From contig BFEA01000391.1 of assembly GCA_003427395.1 (NCBI GenBank), positions 732,619-754,144 of the forward strand: a DNA stretch of 21,526 nt, given 5' to 3'. The notes beneath the pieces were generated by a model. That model did not search any database and was not told the DNA's origin. It saw only the letters and a program-made list of their open reading frames with translations. Below, piece by piece: positions 1-8,440 of this stretch. A program made the translations under genes and the position numbers. Each line of letters starts with the position of its first letter. Within the stretch, counting starts at the first letter, position 1. Source of the DNA: Chara braunii (taxonomy: Eukaryota > Streptophyta > Charophyceae > Charales > Characeae).

Positions 1-414
1 GATTGATGACGTGGCGGGCTGCGAGATTGATGAGGCTGTTCTGATTCTTCGTCACTTCGGAAGGGGATCAAGATTGTGGTTATCGAGGATACGTACCTGG
101 TTGATGACGATACTCTCCAGTTGCTGATGCAGACAGATTGATGTGCCACGTGGCACATTGAGAAAGAACTTCAGACATTGTATTCGGACTATTGATTGAT
201 GAGTTGGTGAGGAGAAGGAGGGACCCGAAGCAGAAGTGGGCTATTGTCTTCTTCTCTCTCCTTTGTCTATTCCCCCTCTCTCCTCCTTCGTCTATGTATG
301 ATTCCAACCTCATTCTATCATCACACATTTGTGATTGTTTGTCATTCATCAGCAGATTGATAATCATATGGATTGGTAATGTTGACGAGTATCATCATGT
401 CTGGGCTCATTGCA
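1..414 (+). repeat. 5' LTR of element A (3' part only)
   Basis: The segment matches 7482-7895 base for base except at 96, 142, 237, 294, 297, 306, 332, 375, 398 and 412 (about 2.4 %). It ends in the canonical CA at 413-414, three bases before the primer binding site. Seven differences are transitions; four of them (142, 237, 332, 398) are CG in the 3' copy and TG here, as expected from deamination of methylated CpG. The left part of the LTR lies outside the window. ORFs of about 95 codons on either strand of this LTR are treated as chance. Confidence 0.95.
142..157. promoter_or_regulatory. G-box palindrome in element A 5' LTR
   Basis: The 16-base perfect palindrome TGTGCCACGTGGCACA is centred on CACGTG, the G-box core bound by plant bZIP and bHLH factors. 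The 3' LTR copy (7623-7638) keeps the inner 14 bases but has C instead of T at the first position. Binding is inferred from the motif only. Confidence 0.5.
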
Positions 415-417
415 ATT

Positions 418-429
418 TGGTATCGGAGC
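418..429 (+). other. Primer binding site (initiator-Met tRNA type) of element A
   Basis: TGGTATCGGAGC begins three bases after the LTR CA end. Ty3/Gypsy elements of plants commonly use TGGTATCAGAGC, complementary to the 3' end of initiator methionine tRNA; here position 8 is G instead of A. The position and 11 of 12 matching bases make this a secure minus-strand priming site. Element B carries the identical variant. Confidence 0.9.
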
Positions 430-1350
430 AGATCTTCTGATAAGGTGACCGACACGACAACGACAAGTGGTGGCATCTACATTGAAGAGGCTGACAAGAC
501 AACGCACGTCAGATTCTGACGTGGCCTTGGTATATCGCTGACGTGGCCGGTGGATGATAGCAGATTGATGGTGTGGCATTGCTCAGTCACCATTCGGTGA
601 GATAGGAGGCTGACGTGGCAGTGTCATATTCAATTACCTGGCTTGCGTGGCGAGTTGGTACCGCTCCTGACGTGTACTCCCTCGATGATGCTGACTGAAT
701 TACGGTGTTGACGTGGCAGACAGAGGTGCTGCTGTGTTGGCACTCCAGGGGATACACGTGGCAGGTTGTTCGTGGCAGGCCGATACTTCGACTTCAGCAT
801 ACATTGCTGACGTGCACCCCATTGACAAGATTGATTAGACCTGCTGACCTGGCATACTCATCGAGTTGCTGAGTTGGCAGGCCAGGGGTGACACGTGGCA
901 GGCACGACCGTGCCTAAGTGAGGACAGCATTCTGATGACTGAAGCGGCACGGCAAGAAGACTGACGTGGCTGTGGTGCTGAACGTCAGATTGGGTGCTGG
1001 TCACACAGGACAAAGGAGGACGAAACAGCAAGAGGGGGAAAACTCTAACTATTGATTGATTTTGTTGGCGGACTTACCTGTTGTCTGGCTGTGTTGTGTG
1101 CCTGTGTACTCACTTGTGTATGTTGATGATCATGCTGGCCTGGAGTCACCGTACCTGAGATAGAGTAGGATGTCATCACATTGAAAACAGAACAGCAAAT
1201 AGAATTAGAAAACTTTTGTTCCTTATTATTATTATTATTTTGACTCAGACAGAGTGTTGGGACAGGTGACCGTTAAATTATTGTCTCTTGTTGTTTATTT
1301 TGCGGTAGGATAATCTGGCCAACGAATTTTCCTGTTTTTGTTCTCCCAAA
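430..1350 (+). other. Long untranslated leader of element A
   Basis: About 920 bases separate the primer site from the first substantial ORF, and I see no coding signal in any frame. The stretch holds a dense set of TGACGTG motifs (listed separately), a short (TTA)5 run at 1223-1237, and T-rich sequence up to the ATG at 1351. Long leaders between PBS and gag are common in plant Ty3/Gypsy elements and carry packaging signals, but none can be pinpointed here. Confidence 0.7.
517..969 (+). promoter_or_regulatory. Array of TGACGTG/CACGTG motifs in the element A leader
   Basis: TGACGTG followed by G, T or C occurs at 517, 539, 611, 668, 709, 808 and 962, and CACGTGG at 755 and 892, all on the same strand. 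Another TGACGTGG lies in the LTR at 7-14. TGACG and ACGT cores are classical binding sites for plant bZIP factors (as-1, G-box and hybrid C/G-box types). The clustering is seen directly; a role as downstream enhancer or stress-response element is inference. A diverged tandem duplication is the other explanation. Confidence 0.45.
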
Positions 1351-1884
1351 ATGTCTTACTTCTGGAAATCTTTGCAACAGTCTATCTTGACGAGATTTGT
1401 GACCACTTTCTTGTTCCCTATTCCAATTGCACTTCCCGTTGGGGAAGGACCGTCTGAACTTAGGACAAGGGGACAGGCTGATACGAAGAGAGAGGAACTA
1501 TTGGCTTTCTGGAGTCAGTTTCTGATTGAGGTACGACTGTCTGGACCGGATGCCGAGCAACACATCCGTGATAATTTCGATCTTCAGGGGGTTGAAGACC
1601 GCCTGAAGAAGTCTATCACGGCTGTGGAGGTTGTGGCAGCCGGTACAGACGCCTCCAAACTAATTGCGCAAGGGCGACAGGCTCTCGACCAGTTTGCTCT
1701 GAAGCAACTGGAACAGATCATGGAAGCTACTCGTAAGGGGGAAGTAAAACCAAAAGTAAGCGAAGAATCGATTGATTCTAATATCCAGCAGCTAAGAGAT
1801 GCTTTGGCTGCGGAAGAAAGAAAGAAAGAAAGAAGAAGTATCCCGAAGAAGAGTATAGGAACAACGAAGAGGACAAAGAGTTAA
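1351..1884 (+). CDS. Unrecognised 177-codon ORF of element A upstream of gag, possibly the N-terminal part of gag
   Basis: The ORF starts at the first ATG after the leader and encodes a mostly helical, charged protein. Residues 1-30 are hydrophobic and aromatic, the middle is rich in Ala, Asp, Glu and Leu, and the end is Lys/Arg-rich. I recognise no domain. A (GAAA)4 run at 1816-1831 near its end could have shifted the frame. Downstream of that run, the frame used by gag has a single stop (TAG at 1856-1858) before the gag ATG at 1931. It may therefore have been one larger gag, or a separate accessory ORF. Some Ty3/Gypsy lineages do carry extra ORFs, so both remain open. Confidence 0.5.
   Translation: MSYFWKSLQQSILTRFVTTFLFPIPIALPVGEGPSELRTRGQADTKREELLAFWSQFLIEVRLSGPDAEQHIRDNFDLQGVEDRLKKSITAVEVVAAGTDASKLIAQGRQALDQFALKQLEQIMEATRKGEVKPKVSEESIDSNIQQLRDALAAEERKKERRSIPKKSIGTTKRTKS
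1816..1831 (+). repeat. (GAAA)4 microsatellite inside element A ORF
   Basis: Four tandem GAAA units sit in a purine-rich stretch. A gain or loss of one unit changes the reading frame, which makes this the likeliest point at which the upstream ORF and gag lost register. Confidence 0.8.
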
Positions 1885-1930
1885 GGAGATCAGGCAAGTC
1901 ATAGGAACAAAAGTAGGTGAACAGACTGAC

Positions 1931-3238
1931 ATGTCACAAACGTTGGCTCACATTGTGACATACCTTACCTTTCTAGAAGAGAAGATTAATAGACAGCAGA
2001 ATCAGTTGGATGAAATCGCTGTTGGATTGAGAACAATTGCTAATATTGTGAAAGGTAAGAATCAGATTCATGGAGGAGAAGAACAAGAAGAGAAGAAGGA
2101 GAAGAAAGAAGTAAAAAAGTTGATGGGGGACGCAATAAAGTCTGCTGGTCCTGTGATAAAGACAAATGGAAATGGATCGAATGGAAATGGATCAAGTCAA
2201 CCATCTACTCCTCAATGTTCTCATTCTTCTAAATCTACTCCTAAATCTACTCCAGAAAAGACAAGTGAACCAGAAAAACCGAAGAAGGAAGAAAAAGTGA
2301 AGATGAAGTTGTCGTTTACGTTTTGCAACAAGAAAGAAGAAAGTCTGTTGCTGTGGATTGCAAAAATCCAAACGTATGTGAGTACCGCTCCGATCGAGCC
2401 GGAGTCCCAAGTCGCGTTCACCACTTCTTGCATGGGTGGTGAGGCCAAGCAATGGGTGTTGGCCGAGGCCAATGCTGCGGGTTTTGAAGACATAGGTGAG
2501 TGGGCGAAGACTCTGACACTGAAACAGTTCTTGGCGAAAACCAGGGACTGTTTCCTTGACAAGACAACGACCGACAAGGCCTTTGACGAGTTGACATCAA
2601 TCGGTCAAAAGCATTGGACGTCAGTTAAGGCTTTGTCCCGTGAAGTTGACCGATTGTTGCAAGCTCCCGGATTGAACTTGCAGGACAGCCAAGTGTTGTA
2701 CATTTATTCCCGCTCGTTGCCTGAGCCCATCTGTGGACACTTAGTCACCGAAGCAAAATCCGGTAAGTACAACTACAGGCAATTTCGTGACCTCGCTCTG
2801 CAAAGGGAACAAATGACTTCTCAAGTCAAGAATTCCTATGCAGCTGTAGTTAAATCTGGAGGAGGAGGTAGATAATACAACGGGAAACGAGTTCTCTGGC
2901 GATAGAAGCGCAAAGACCACACACTTGTCGTCTTTGACGACGACATGGTGGAAAAGCGGCCGAACGAAGAGAATGATAACAACAGTGACTCCGGGAAGGG
3001 GGAAGTCACTGCTGTTGTGGCCAATAAGGGAGGGCCACCAAGGACAGTAGGGAAGAAACAAAGAGCGTTTCCATGACACCCTGGCATTGTTGATGGGAAG
3101 CCATGGGTGGAAATGGGTATGACCAGAAAGACTTAGCAGGAGCGCATGGACAATGCGCAATGTCTCAAGTGCGGCACACCGGGACATGTGATCGCCTACT
3201 GCCCTATGATCCGGAACTTAAAAGCGAACAGCCAGTAG
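1931..3238 (+). pseudogene. gag: gag of element A (capsid domain and CCHC knuckle), broken
   Basis: Gag forms the virus-like particle and packages element RNA. The open part (1931-2875, 314 codons) has a predicted coiled-coil start (about residues 10-40), a Lys/Glu and Ser/Thr/Pro-rich linker, and from about residue 125 a Retrotrans_gag-type capsid domain with the typical GGEAKQW and SREVDRLLQ-like blocks. The same frame continues after TAA (2873) through TAG 2903, TGA 3074 and TAG 3134 into a zinc knuckle of pattern CX2CX4HX4C (Cys codons 3161, 3170 and 3200, His 3185). TAG stops follow at 3236 and 3242. That the knuckle is still in frame shows the stops are decay of one long gag. ATG 1931 is the first in frame after TAG 1856. 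Confidence 0.88.
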
Positions 3239-3324
3239 GAGTAGCATCTGCTGCTACTTAGATTAAGGGTAAGAACGAACAGACAGGTAAAGCGCCTACG
3301 ACCCCTTCCTACCCTTCTTCTCAA

Positions 3325-4000
3325 ATGGCAGAGGATGATTCTTCCTTAGCCCATGATCCAGATCTCCTCGACATTGTCTTGTGTTCTGTCTCTCTGGAAG
3401 ACTCCCTTGATAAGCTAGGTAACGAATTGCTAGCATTACGTGGCTCATGGGCTCGAAAAGCGAAGACTAAGGGCGAATTGTTGTTTGCAGATGTTGAGAT
3501 CGCACGAACGCGAGTTGGTGCGATGTTGGATCCAGGATCAACGAGGTCCTACATCTCCGAGAAAGCAATCCGTAAGTTGCATCTCGGCATGAAGGTAAAA
3601 GACTTGTCTCGACCTATAATGTCTATGATAGCAGACAAGAGTACGATCACTGTCTCTTAGTGTGTTTATCGTATTAAGTGTCAGTTTCGAACGAGGGAAG
3701 GAAAAAAGATTGTGCATGAATTATCCTTCCTCATAGAAAAGAATTTACCTTTTGATATCATTCTGGGTATGGACTGGCACGAAGAAGCCAACCCGGACAT
3801 TGATTTCAAAAACAAGATTGTGCAACTCAAAGATGCGCNATCAGAAATGAAACCAATTAAATTATATCATAAGTCTGGCTCTGACTCAAGTCTATCCTTT
3901 TGCTGTATGAGTTATCCAGCTTTTCGTTCAATGGTTTCTAAGAAAAAGTTGGAACAGGAAGTTATGATGGTGCTGGTAAAGAAAGTCGGTGAGTCTTCTT
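3325..4000 (+). pseudogene. pol: Retropepsin (aspartic protease) part of element A pol, broken
   Basis: The protease would cleave the Gag-Pol polyprotein. The active-site block reads AMLDPGSTRSYIS, with Asp in the expected D-x-G-[ST] setting but Pro between Asp and Gly. After a TAG at 3658-3660 the same frame continues to FDIILGMDWHEEANPDIDF, the conserved C-terminal block of Ty3/Gypsy proteases, at about 3745-3801. The stop lies between the catalytic block and this block, so no complete protease can be made. The base N at 3839 is an assembly ambiguity. The start at 3325 is simply the first ATG; the true polyprotein may begin upstream or by frameshift from gag, which uses a different frame. 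Confidence 0.85.
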
Positions 4001-4009
4001 CTTCCTGTC

Positions 4010-5000
4010 CTCCGACGATTGAAAGTTTTCTCTCTAAATATAAGGATCTGCAGAAAGAACCCATCGGAATTACTGGACGTATTATAAAGCACACTATTGA
4101 GATTATTCCGGGTAGTAAAATTCCTAAGGGCCCTATCTATCGAATGTCTTCCAGGGAACTTGAGGAGTTATAGAAACAACTGCAGGACCTTACTGACAAG
4201 GGATGGATTTGCCCTAGTTCATCTCCTTATGGAGCACCTGTCTTGTTTGTGCCTAAAAAGGAAGGTGAATTACGTCTATGTATTGACTACGGAGGGTTGA
4301 ATGTCGTCACTATCAAGAATGCCGAACCACTCCCTCGCATCGACGATTTACTTGATCAACTATAGGGATGCAAGTATTTCAATAAAATTGATCTGAAGTC
4401 TGGGTAGCATCAGATCGAGGTGGAGCCCGCAGATCAGCACAGGACTGCTTTCCGGACTAGGTATGGGCATTGCGAGTTTATGGTCATGCCCTTCGGATTG
4501 ACTAATGCTCCTGCTACATTTCAACGGTCAATGAACGAGTTATTTCGTCAATGGTTGGATCAGTTCGTCATCGTCTATCTGGATGACATTCTCATATATA
4601 GTAAAACACTAGAAGAACACGAGAAGCATCTTCGTCTGGTTTTGAGTAAGTTGCGAGAAGGCAACTTCAAAATCAACCCGAAGAAGTCTGAGTTCGCTAA
4701 GTCTGAAGTTTTATACTTAGGACATATAGTGAACCAAGATGGCCTCGGGCCTGAAGAAAAGAAAATATCAGCAATTAGAGACTGGCCACAACCAAAGTCT
4801 GTAATTGAGTTACGATCTTTTCTTGGCTTGGCGAGCTACAATAGGAAGTTTGTCAGGAACTTCTCATTGATCGCTGCACCAATGAGAAGATTGTTAAAGA
4901 AAGGAACGATCTGGTTGTGGGACAAGGATTATGAGTCCTCGTTCAAAAAGGTAAAGTACGCTGTGACTCACTACCCTGTTCTGAAAATTGTTGATCCATC
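4010..5000 (+). pseudogene. pol: Reverse transcriptase of element A, broken by three TAG stops
   Basis: RT copies element RNA into DNA in the virus-like particle. In one frame one can read [56 protein letters not shown], then VIVYLDDILIYS with the catalytic DD pair, and the thumb block LGHIVNQDG. TAG stops at 4171, 4363 and 4405 interrupt it. Comparison with element B's RT (DRVQGCRYF and KSEYRQI) puts Gln at 4363 and an aromatic residue at 4405. Length and block spacing are normal for Ty3/Gypsy, so apart from the stops the domain is complete. Confidence 0.93.
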
Positions 5001-5367
5001 TCTTCCCTTTATTGTCACAACTGATGCAAGTCAGTATGGGATTGGCGCGGTTCTTCAATAGAACGACGACAACGGTTACAGACCGATTGAGTTTATGTCT
5101 GCACGATTGCCATCTGAAAAGGTTGTGAATTCTACCTATGAAAGGGAATTGTATGCGATAGTCTGTGCCTTAGACACCTGGAAACACTATCTATTAGGGA
5201 GACACTTTCCTGTGTATTCAGACCAGTCTACCCTGAAGTGGATAAAGACACAGCCTAGGCTTTCTGATAAGCTAGTACGATGGTCTGCATTCATTGATAC
5301 TTTTGATTTTGAGTTGAACACTATCAAAGGTAAGTCTAACGTGGTTGCAGATGCATTAAAGATGTGA
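5001..5367 (+). pseudogene. pol: RNase H domain of element A pol
   Basis: RNase H degrades the RNA strand of the hybrid. The four acidic positions can all be seen: Asp in TTDASQYGIGAVL (about 5020), Glu in STYERELYAIV (about 5137), Asp in VYSDQSTLKWI (about 5220) and Asp in NVVADALK (about 5350). A TAG at 5059-5061 lies just after the first block, in a place where Gln is likely. The frame ends in TGA at 5365; integrase continues in the next frame, so a small indel lies at about 5365-5370. Confidence 0.9.
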
Positions 5368-5370
5368 TTT

Positions 5371-6655
5371 CTTTGGTGCCATTGTCTCTTACCTAGATGT
5401 TGGGAATGATATGAAAGATAGAATTCGTCAAGGCTATGTTAATGATCCTATATGGAAACCTGTCATGGATGTCCTTGCGAAAGACCCGAGTCTACTTCCC
5501 AACTATAAGATAACTGATGGTTTGCTTTTCTTGTTAGACCAAACTGAACAACGATTGTGTATTCCTCATCAGGAAGAAATCAAAAGTCTGCTTATTGGGG
5601 AATGTCACGACGCCGAAGGTCATTTTGGTTTCAAGAAAACCTACGCTGAAGTTAGAGAACGCTTTGAATGGAAGGGATCGAAAGAGGATGTACTAACTTA
5701 TGTTCGTACTTGTCTTGTGTGTCAGAGAAACAAACCCTCACATGAGAATCCACTTGGTCTTCTCAGACCGTTACCAATTCCAAGCGAACCAGGCGAGTCT
5801 ATCTCCATGGATTTCATGAGTCTCACCAAAAGTCGAAATGGCAATAGTCAAGTGATGGTGATCGTGGATCGTTTCTCTAAGTATGCTATGTTCATTACCT
5901 TATCCGCAGAAGCGAAAACGGAACTTGTGATCCAAAAGTTTCAGATGCGATGGGTTACTGAGTATGGTCCCTTTATCCATTGTATGTGATCAAGATACCA
6001 GGTTCACAAGTATGCCATGGCAAAAGCTGATGGAGGCATACGGTACACCTCAAACCATGTCGTCATGTAGACACCCCGAAACGAATGGACATAGTGAACA
6101 AATGAACCGTTTGTGCCAACAACTTCTGCGCATGTATATAAGACCCGATCAAATAGATTGGGATGAGAACTTACCTAAAATAGCAAGTGCATACAATAAT
6201 AGTGTTCATACCTCTACAGGACGAACACCTAACGCACTGCATAAAGGGTGGAAACCTAAGCGTCCCATTGATGTATTGACAAGGGAACAGTTTCTTAGGT
6301 TACCTCCAAGGACCCGAGAATACGCAGTATTGTTTCAAGAAGACATTAAAAAGGTAAAGGAGAATCTAAAGAAAGCTCAGGACCGGATGATCGAACAAGC
6401 TAATAAACATCGACGACCATCAACGTTCAAAGGTGATCTGGTTTGGGTCAAGTCTAAAGAGTTTTCACTAGAAGAAAATGTGTCTTAGAAACTTCTGCCT
6501 GTCTATTTTGGACCCTAGGAAGTTCTTAAAGTGATTGGATATGCAGAGGGACCGTCTTACAAAATTGATGTACCCCCCCATCTCAAGACCTATTCTGTCT
6601 TTCATGCGTCCAAGTTGCTACCTTACGTAGAAGGAGATGAATTCCCCCATAGACC
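5371..6655 (+). pseudogene. pol: Integrase of element A, broken
   Basis: Integrase joins element cDNA to host DNA. The N-terminal zinc domain reads ECHDAEGHFGFKK (HX4H) then CLVCQR (CX2C). The catalytic core shows Asp in SISMDFMSL, Asp in VCDQDTRF and Glu in GHSEQMNR, a full D,D,E set. A frameshift at about 5973 separates the first Asp (frame ending at 5989) from the rest (open from 5964). The C-terminal block continues past TAG at 6486 and TAG at 6516; the second replaces what is normally an aromatic residue in the FGPxEV motif, followed by YKIDVPPHLK and VFHASKLLPY. All domains are present but in at least two frames. Confidence 0.92.
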
Positions 6656-6844
6656 ATCTATGAAGTGGACCGAATTCTAGAACATGGGTTCTTCTCTACA
6701 GGTGCACGTGGACGACCCGAGAAGCAATTCAAGGTACGTTTTAAGACTCAAGCACCATCTGAGGACAGATGGTTTAGTAAAAGAGAACTCCTTGAATCTG
6801 CTCCTGATATTGTCTCTGCTTATGAACGTGGGTTGAAGTCTTAA
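6656..6844 (+). pseudogene. pol: Chromodomain-like integrase tail of element A
   Basis: A frame change at about 6650-6659 leads to a run ending in TAA 6842-6844. It shows the chromodomain pattern: YEVDRILEH, then EKQFKVRFK, then DRWFSKRELL, followed by a C-terminal helix (APDIVSAYERG). Chromodomains at the integrase C-terminus define chromoviruses and are known in several to target insertion to heterochromatin by reading histone H3 methylation. The first and third aromatic cage positions (Y and W) are visible; the middle one is not obvious, so binding ability is unclear. A TAG in the old frame at 6678 confirms the shift. Confidence 0.75.
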
Positions 6845-7134
6845 ATGTTTCTGCGATGGAACTCGAAAATTGGGTCGGCAGGAATGCAGTAACCCTGTTT
6901 AGCAGCAGACCGGGGCTCAGAACTTCGCCCCCGGTAAAAACACAGACTCAGTTGTCTGTGCTGGGCTATGTGACCGAGACATGCCCAGTTTGAGACTGTC
7001 GAGGAGGCTGTGTGACTGAACGCGACACAAAGGAAATTCAACAGTCAAAGTCAACTGTAGAGTCAAAGGTACCGCACCCACGCCTATGGTCGGATACATT
7101 CACTTGTTGTGTACAGGTACCCAGACAACATTCA
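6845..7134 (+). other. Non-coding 3' stretch of element A between pol and polypurine tract
   Basis: No coding signal is visible after the pol stop. Weaker purine-rich places that could also mark the LTR start are AGGAA at 6889-6893 and GAGGAGG at 7001-7007, so the LTR could start earlier than proposed. Confidence 0.5.
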
Positions 7135-7146
7135 GGGCGGGAGGAA
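7135..7146 (+). other. Polypurine tract of element A (best candidate)
   Basis: GGGCGGGAGGAA is the strongest purine run between pol and the mapped LTR repeat. Ty3/Gypsy elements prime plus-strand synthesis from such a run directly before the 3' LTR. The next bases are TACAG rather than TG; a G-to-A change could explain that. The assignment rests on position and composition, because the left LTR boundary is not inside the window for comparison. Confidence 0.45.
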
Positions 7147-7895
7147 TACAGTTTCTGGCCAATCTGGGCCCTCATTCACATCGAGATCTGGACGGTACAG
7201 GACTTCAGCACCCGAGGTCCAGACCCCGCATCCACGCTACTTAAGAGTTGACTTCCTGGCTGTATGGGCATTCGGTCTTGTGTCAATGCTGCACGCATTG
7301 ACTTTGACATTGACGCTGCGACGCTGCGACATTGGCTTGACGTTGGCTCTATGCTGGCATAGGAGGAGGACGGCAAGGCGCTGCTGGCTGGCATAGTGGT
7401 TGGCTGGCGATGGTCTTCTAGGCATGCTGACGTGGCAGCTGCCATGCGCCATTGCTGACGTGGCCGCTGCCACCTGTATATGATTGATGACGTGGCGGGC
7501 TGCGAGATTGATGAGGCTGTTCTGATTCTTCGTCACTTCGGAAGGGGATCAAGATTGTGGTTATCGAGGATACGTAACTGGTTGATGACGATACTCTCCA
7601 GTTGCTGATGCAGACAGATTGACGTGCCACGTGGCACATTGAGAAAGAACTTCAGACATTGTATTCGGACTATTGATTGATGAGTTGGTGAGGAGAAGGA
7701 GGGACCCGAAGCAGAAGCGGGCTATTGTCTTCTTCTCTCTCCTTTGTCTATTCCCCCTCTCTCCTCCTTCGTCTGTGGATGATTCCCACCTCATTCTATC
7801 ATCACACATTTGCGATTGTTTGTCATTCATCAGCAGATTGATAATCATATGGATTAGTAATGTTGACGAGTATCATCACGTCTGGGCTCATTACA
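7147..7895 (+). repeat. 3' LTR of element A
   Basis: The right end is secure: CTCATTACA ends at 7895 and is followed by element B sequence. Bases 7482-7895 match the 5' copy. The left end at 7147 follows the best polypurine tract and would give 749 bases, but 6894 and 7009 are other possible starts. TGACGTGG occurs three times at 7428, 7456 and 7488, so the LTR carries its own small set of ACGT motifs. A GC-rich, tandem-like stretch with GACATTG/GACGCTGC units lies at 7301-7345. Confidence 0.85.
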
Positions 7896-7900
7896 ATAGC
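7896..7900. other. Expected target-site duplication copy right of element A
   Basis: ATAGC directly follows the LTR end and belongs to element B's integrase reading on the minus strand. Ty3/Gypsy integration usually duplicates five bases, so the same five should precede the 5' LTR left of the window. Only one copy is visible. Confidence 0.5.
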
Positions 7901-8440
7901 GATTAGTCTTGCATATTTGGAAAAACGGTCTACTATAACGAAGATGTGCCTTTTTCCTAACCTGCTGGTCACCTTAGTATCCATCAAGTCCATGGACACA
8001 CTCTGGCCATGACCTTCAGGAATCGGCAAGGGCTTGATGAGCCCGAGCGCAGCCTGAGTCCTAGGTTTGTCTCTTTGGCAAACCTGGCAGGTTTCAACGT
8101 ACTTTTTTGCATCTTGCATTATAGTTGGCCACTAGAATCTTTGTACTAGGCTAGCTGATGTTTTCCTATAACCAAAATGTCCAATTGCATGGTGACACTC
8201 ACCTATAAATAAACTACGCAAAGACTCACTACTCGGAACACACACTCTTTTATTCCTTGCCTTTTCAAGAAACAGCAAGGTGTCTACCATCATAAATTCA
8301 TCAGAAGTTACTTTATCCTTCTCTTTGAACTTACGGATGATCTCAGACATAACTGAGTCTTGCTGATAGGCCTCCACCAAAGATCGAGTTAGATTATTAG
8401 ATATGCCAAATTCAGTCACTTGCACGCCCAAGTAATCTGC
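7896..8440 (-). pseudogene. pol: Integrase of element B, N-terminal part, cut by element A insertion
   Basis: The zinc domain shows ECHHAIGHFGYRKT, then after a TAG at 8132-8134 (where Trp or Tyr is usual before WPTIM) CQVCQRDKP. The catalytic core begins with VSMDLMDTKVTS, carrying the first Asp, and IFVIVDRFSKYARLIA. There the reading runs into reversed LTR sequence of element A. The second Asp and the Glu are missing from the window and should lie to its left. The reading into the LTR up to about 7823 is not part of the gene. Confidence 0.92.

Larger units (their letters stand above)
1..7895 (+). mobile_element. Element A: Ty3/Gypsy chromovirus-like LTR retrotransposon, 5' end cut by window edge
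   Basis: The order seen is LTR, tRNA-type primer site, leader, gag with CCHC knuckle, protease, RT, RNase H, integrase, chromodomain-like tail, polypurine tract, LTR. RT before integrase is the Ty3/Gypsy order, and the chromodomain-like C-terminus points to the chromovirus branch. Bases 1-414 repeat at 7482-7895 with no gaps and ten mismatches, which proves the LTR pair. The element is inactive: gag and pol hold about a dozen TAG stops and at least four frameshifts. Its right end lies directly against the broken integrase of an opposite-strand element, so it is the younger of the two insertions. Confidence 0.93.

Noticed and set aside
80-367. A 95-codon antisense ORF present in both LTR copies (also 7561-7848), as if conserved
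   Set aside because: Six of the seven base differences inside it change the amino acid, so there is no sign of selection on protein. It is open only because the LTRs are recent copies.
2192-3187. Minus-strand ORFs opposite gag of element A
   Set aside because: Shadows of the gag reading on the other strand, without domains.
7823-7895. Extension of element B integrase to 7823
   Set aside because: These bases belong to element A's LTR; the apparent reading is read-through across the insertion junction.
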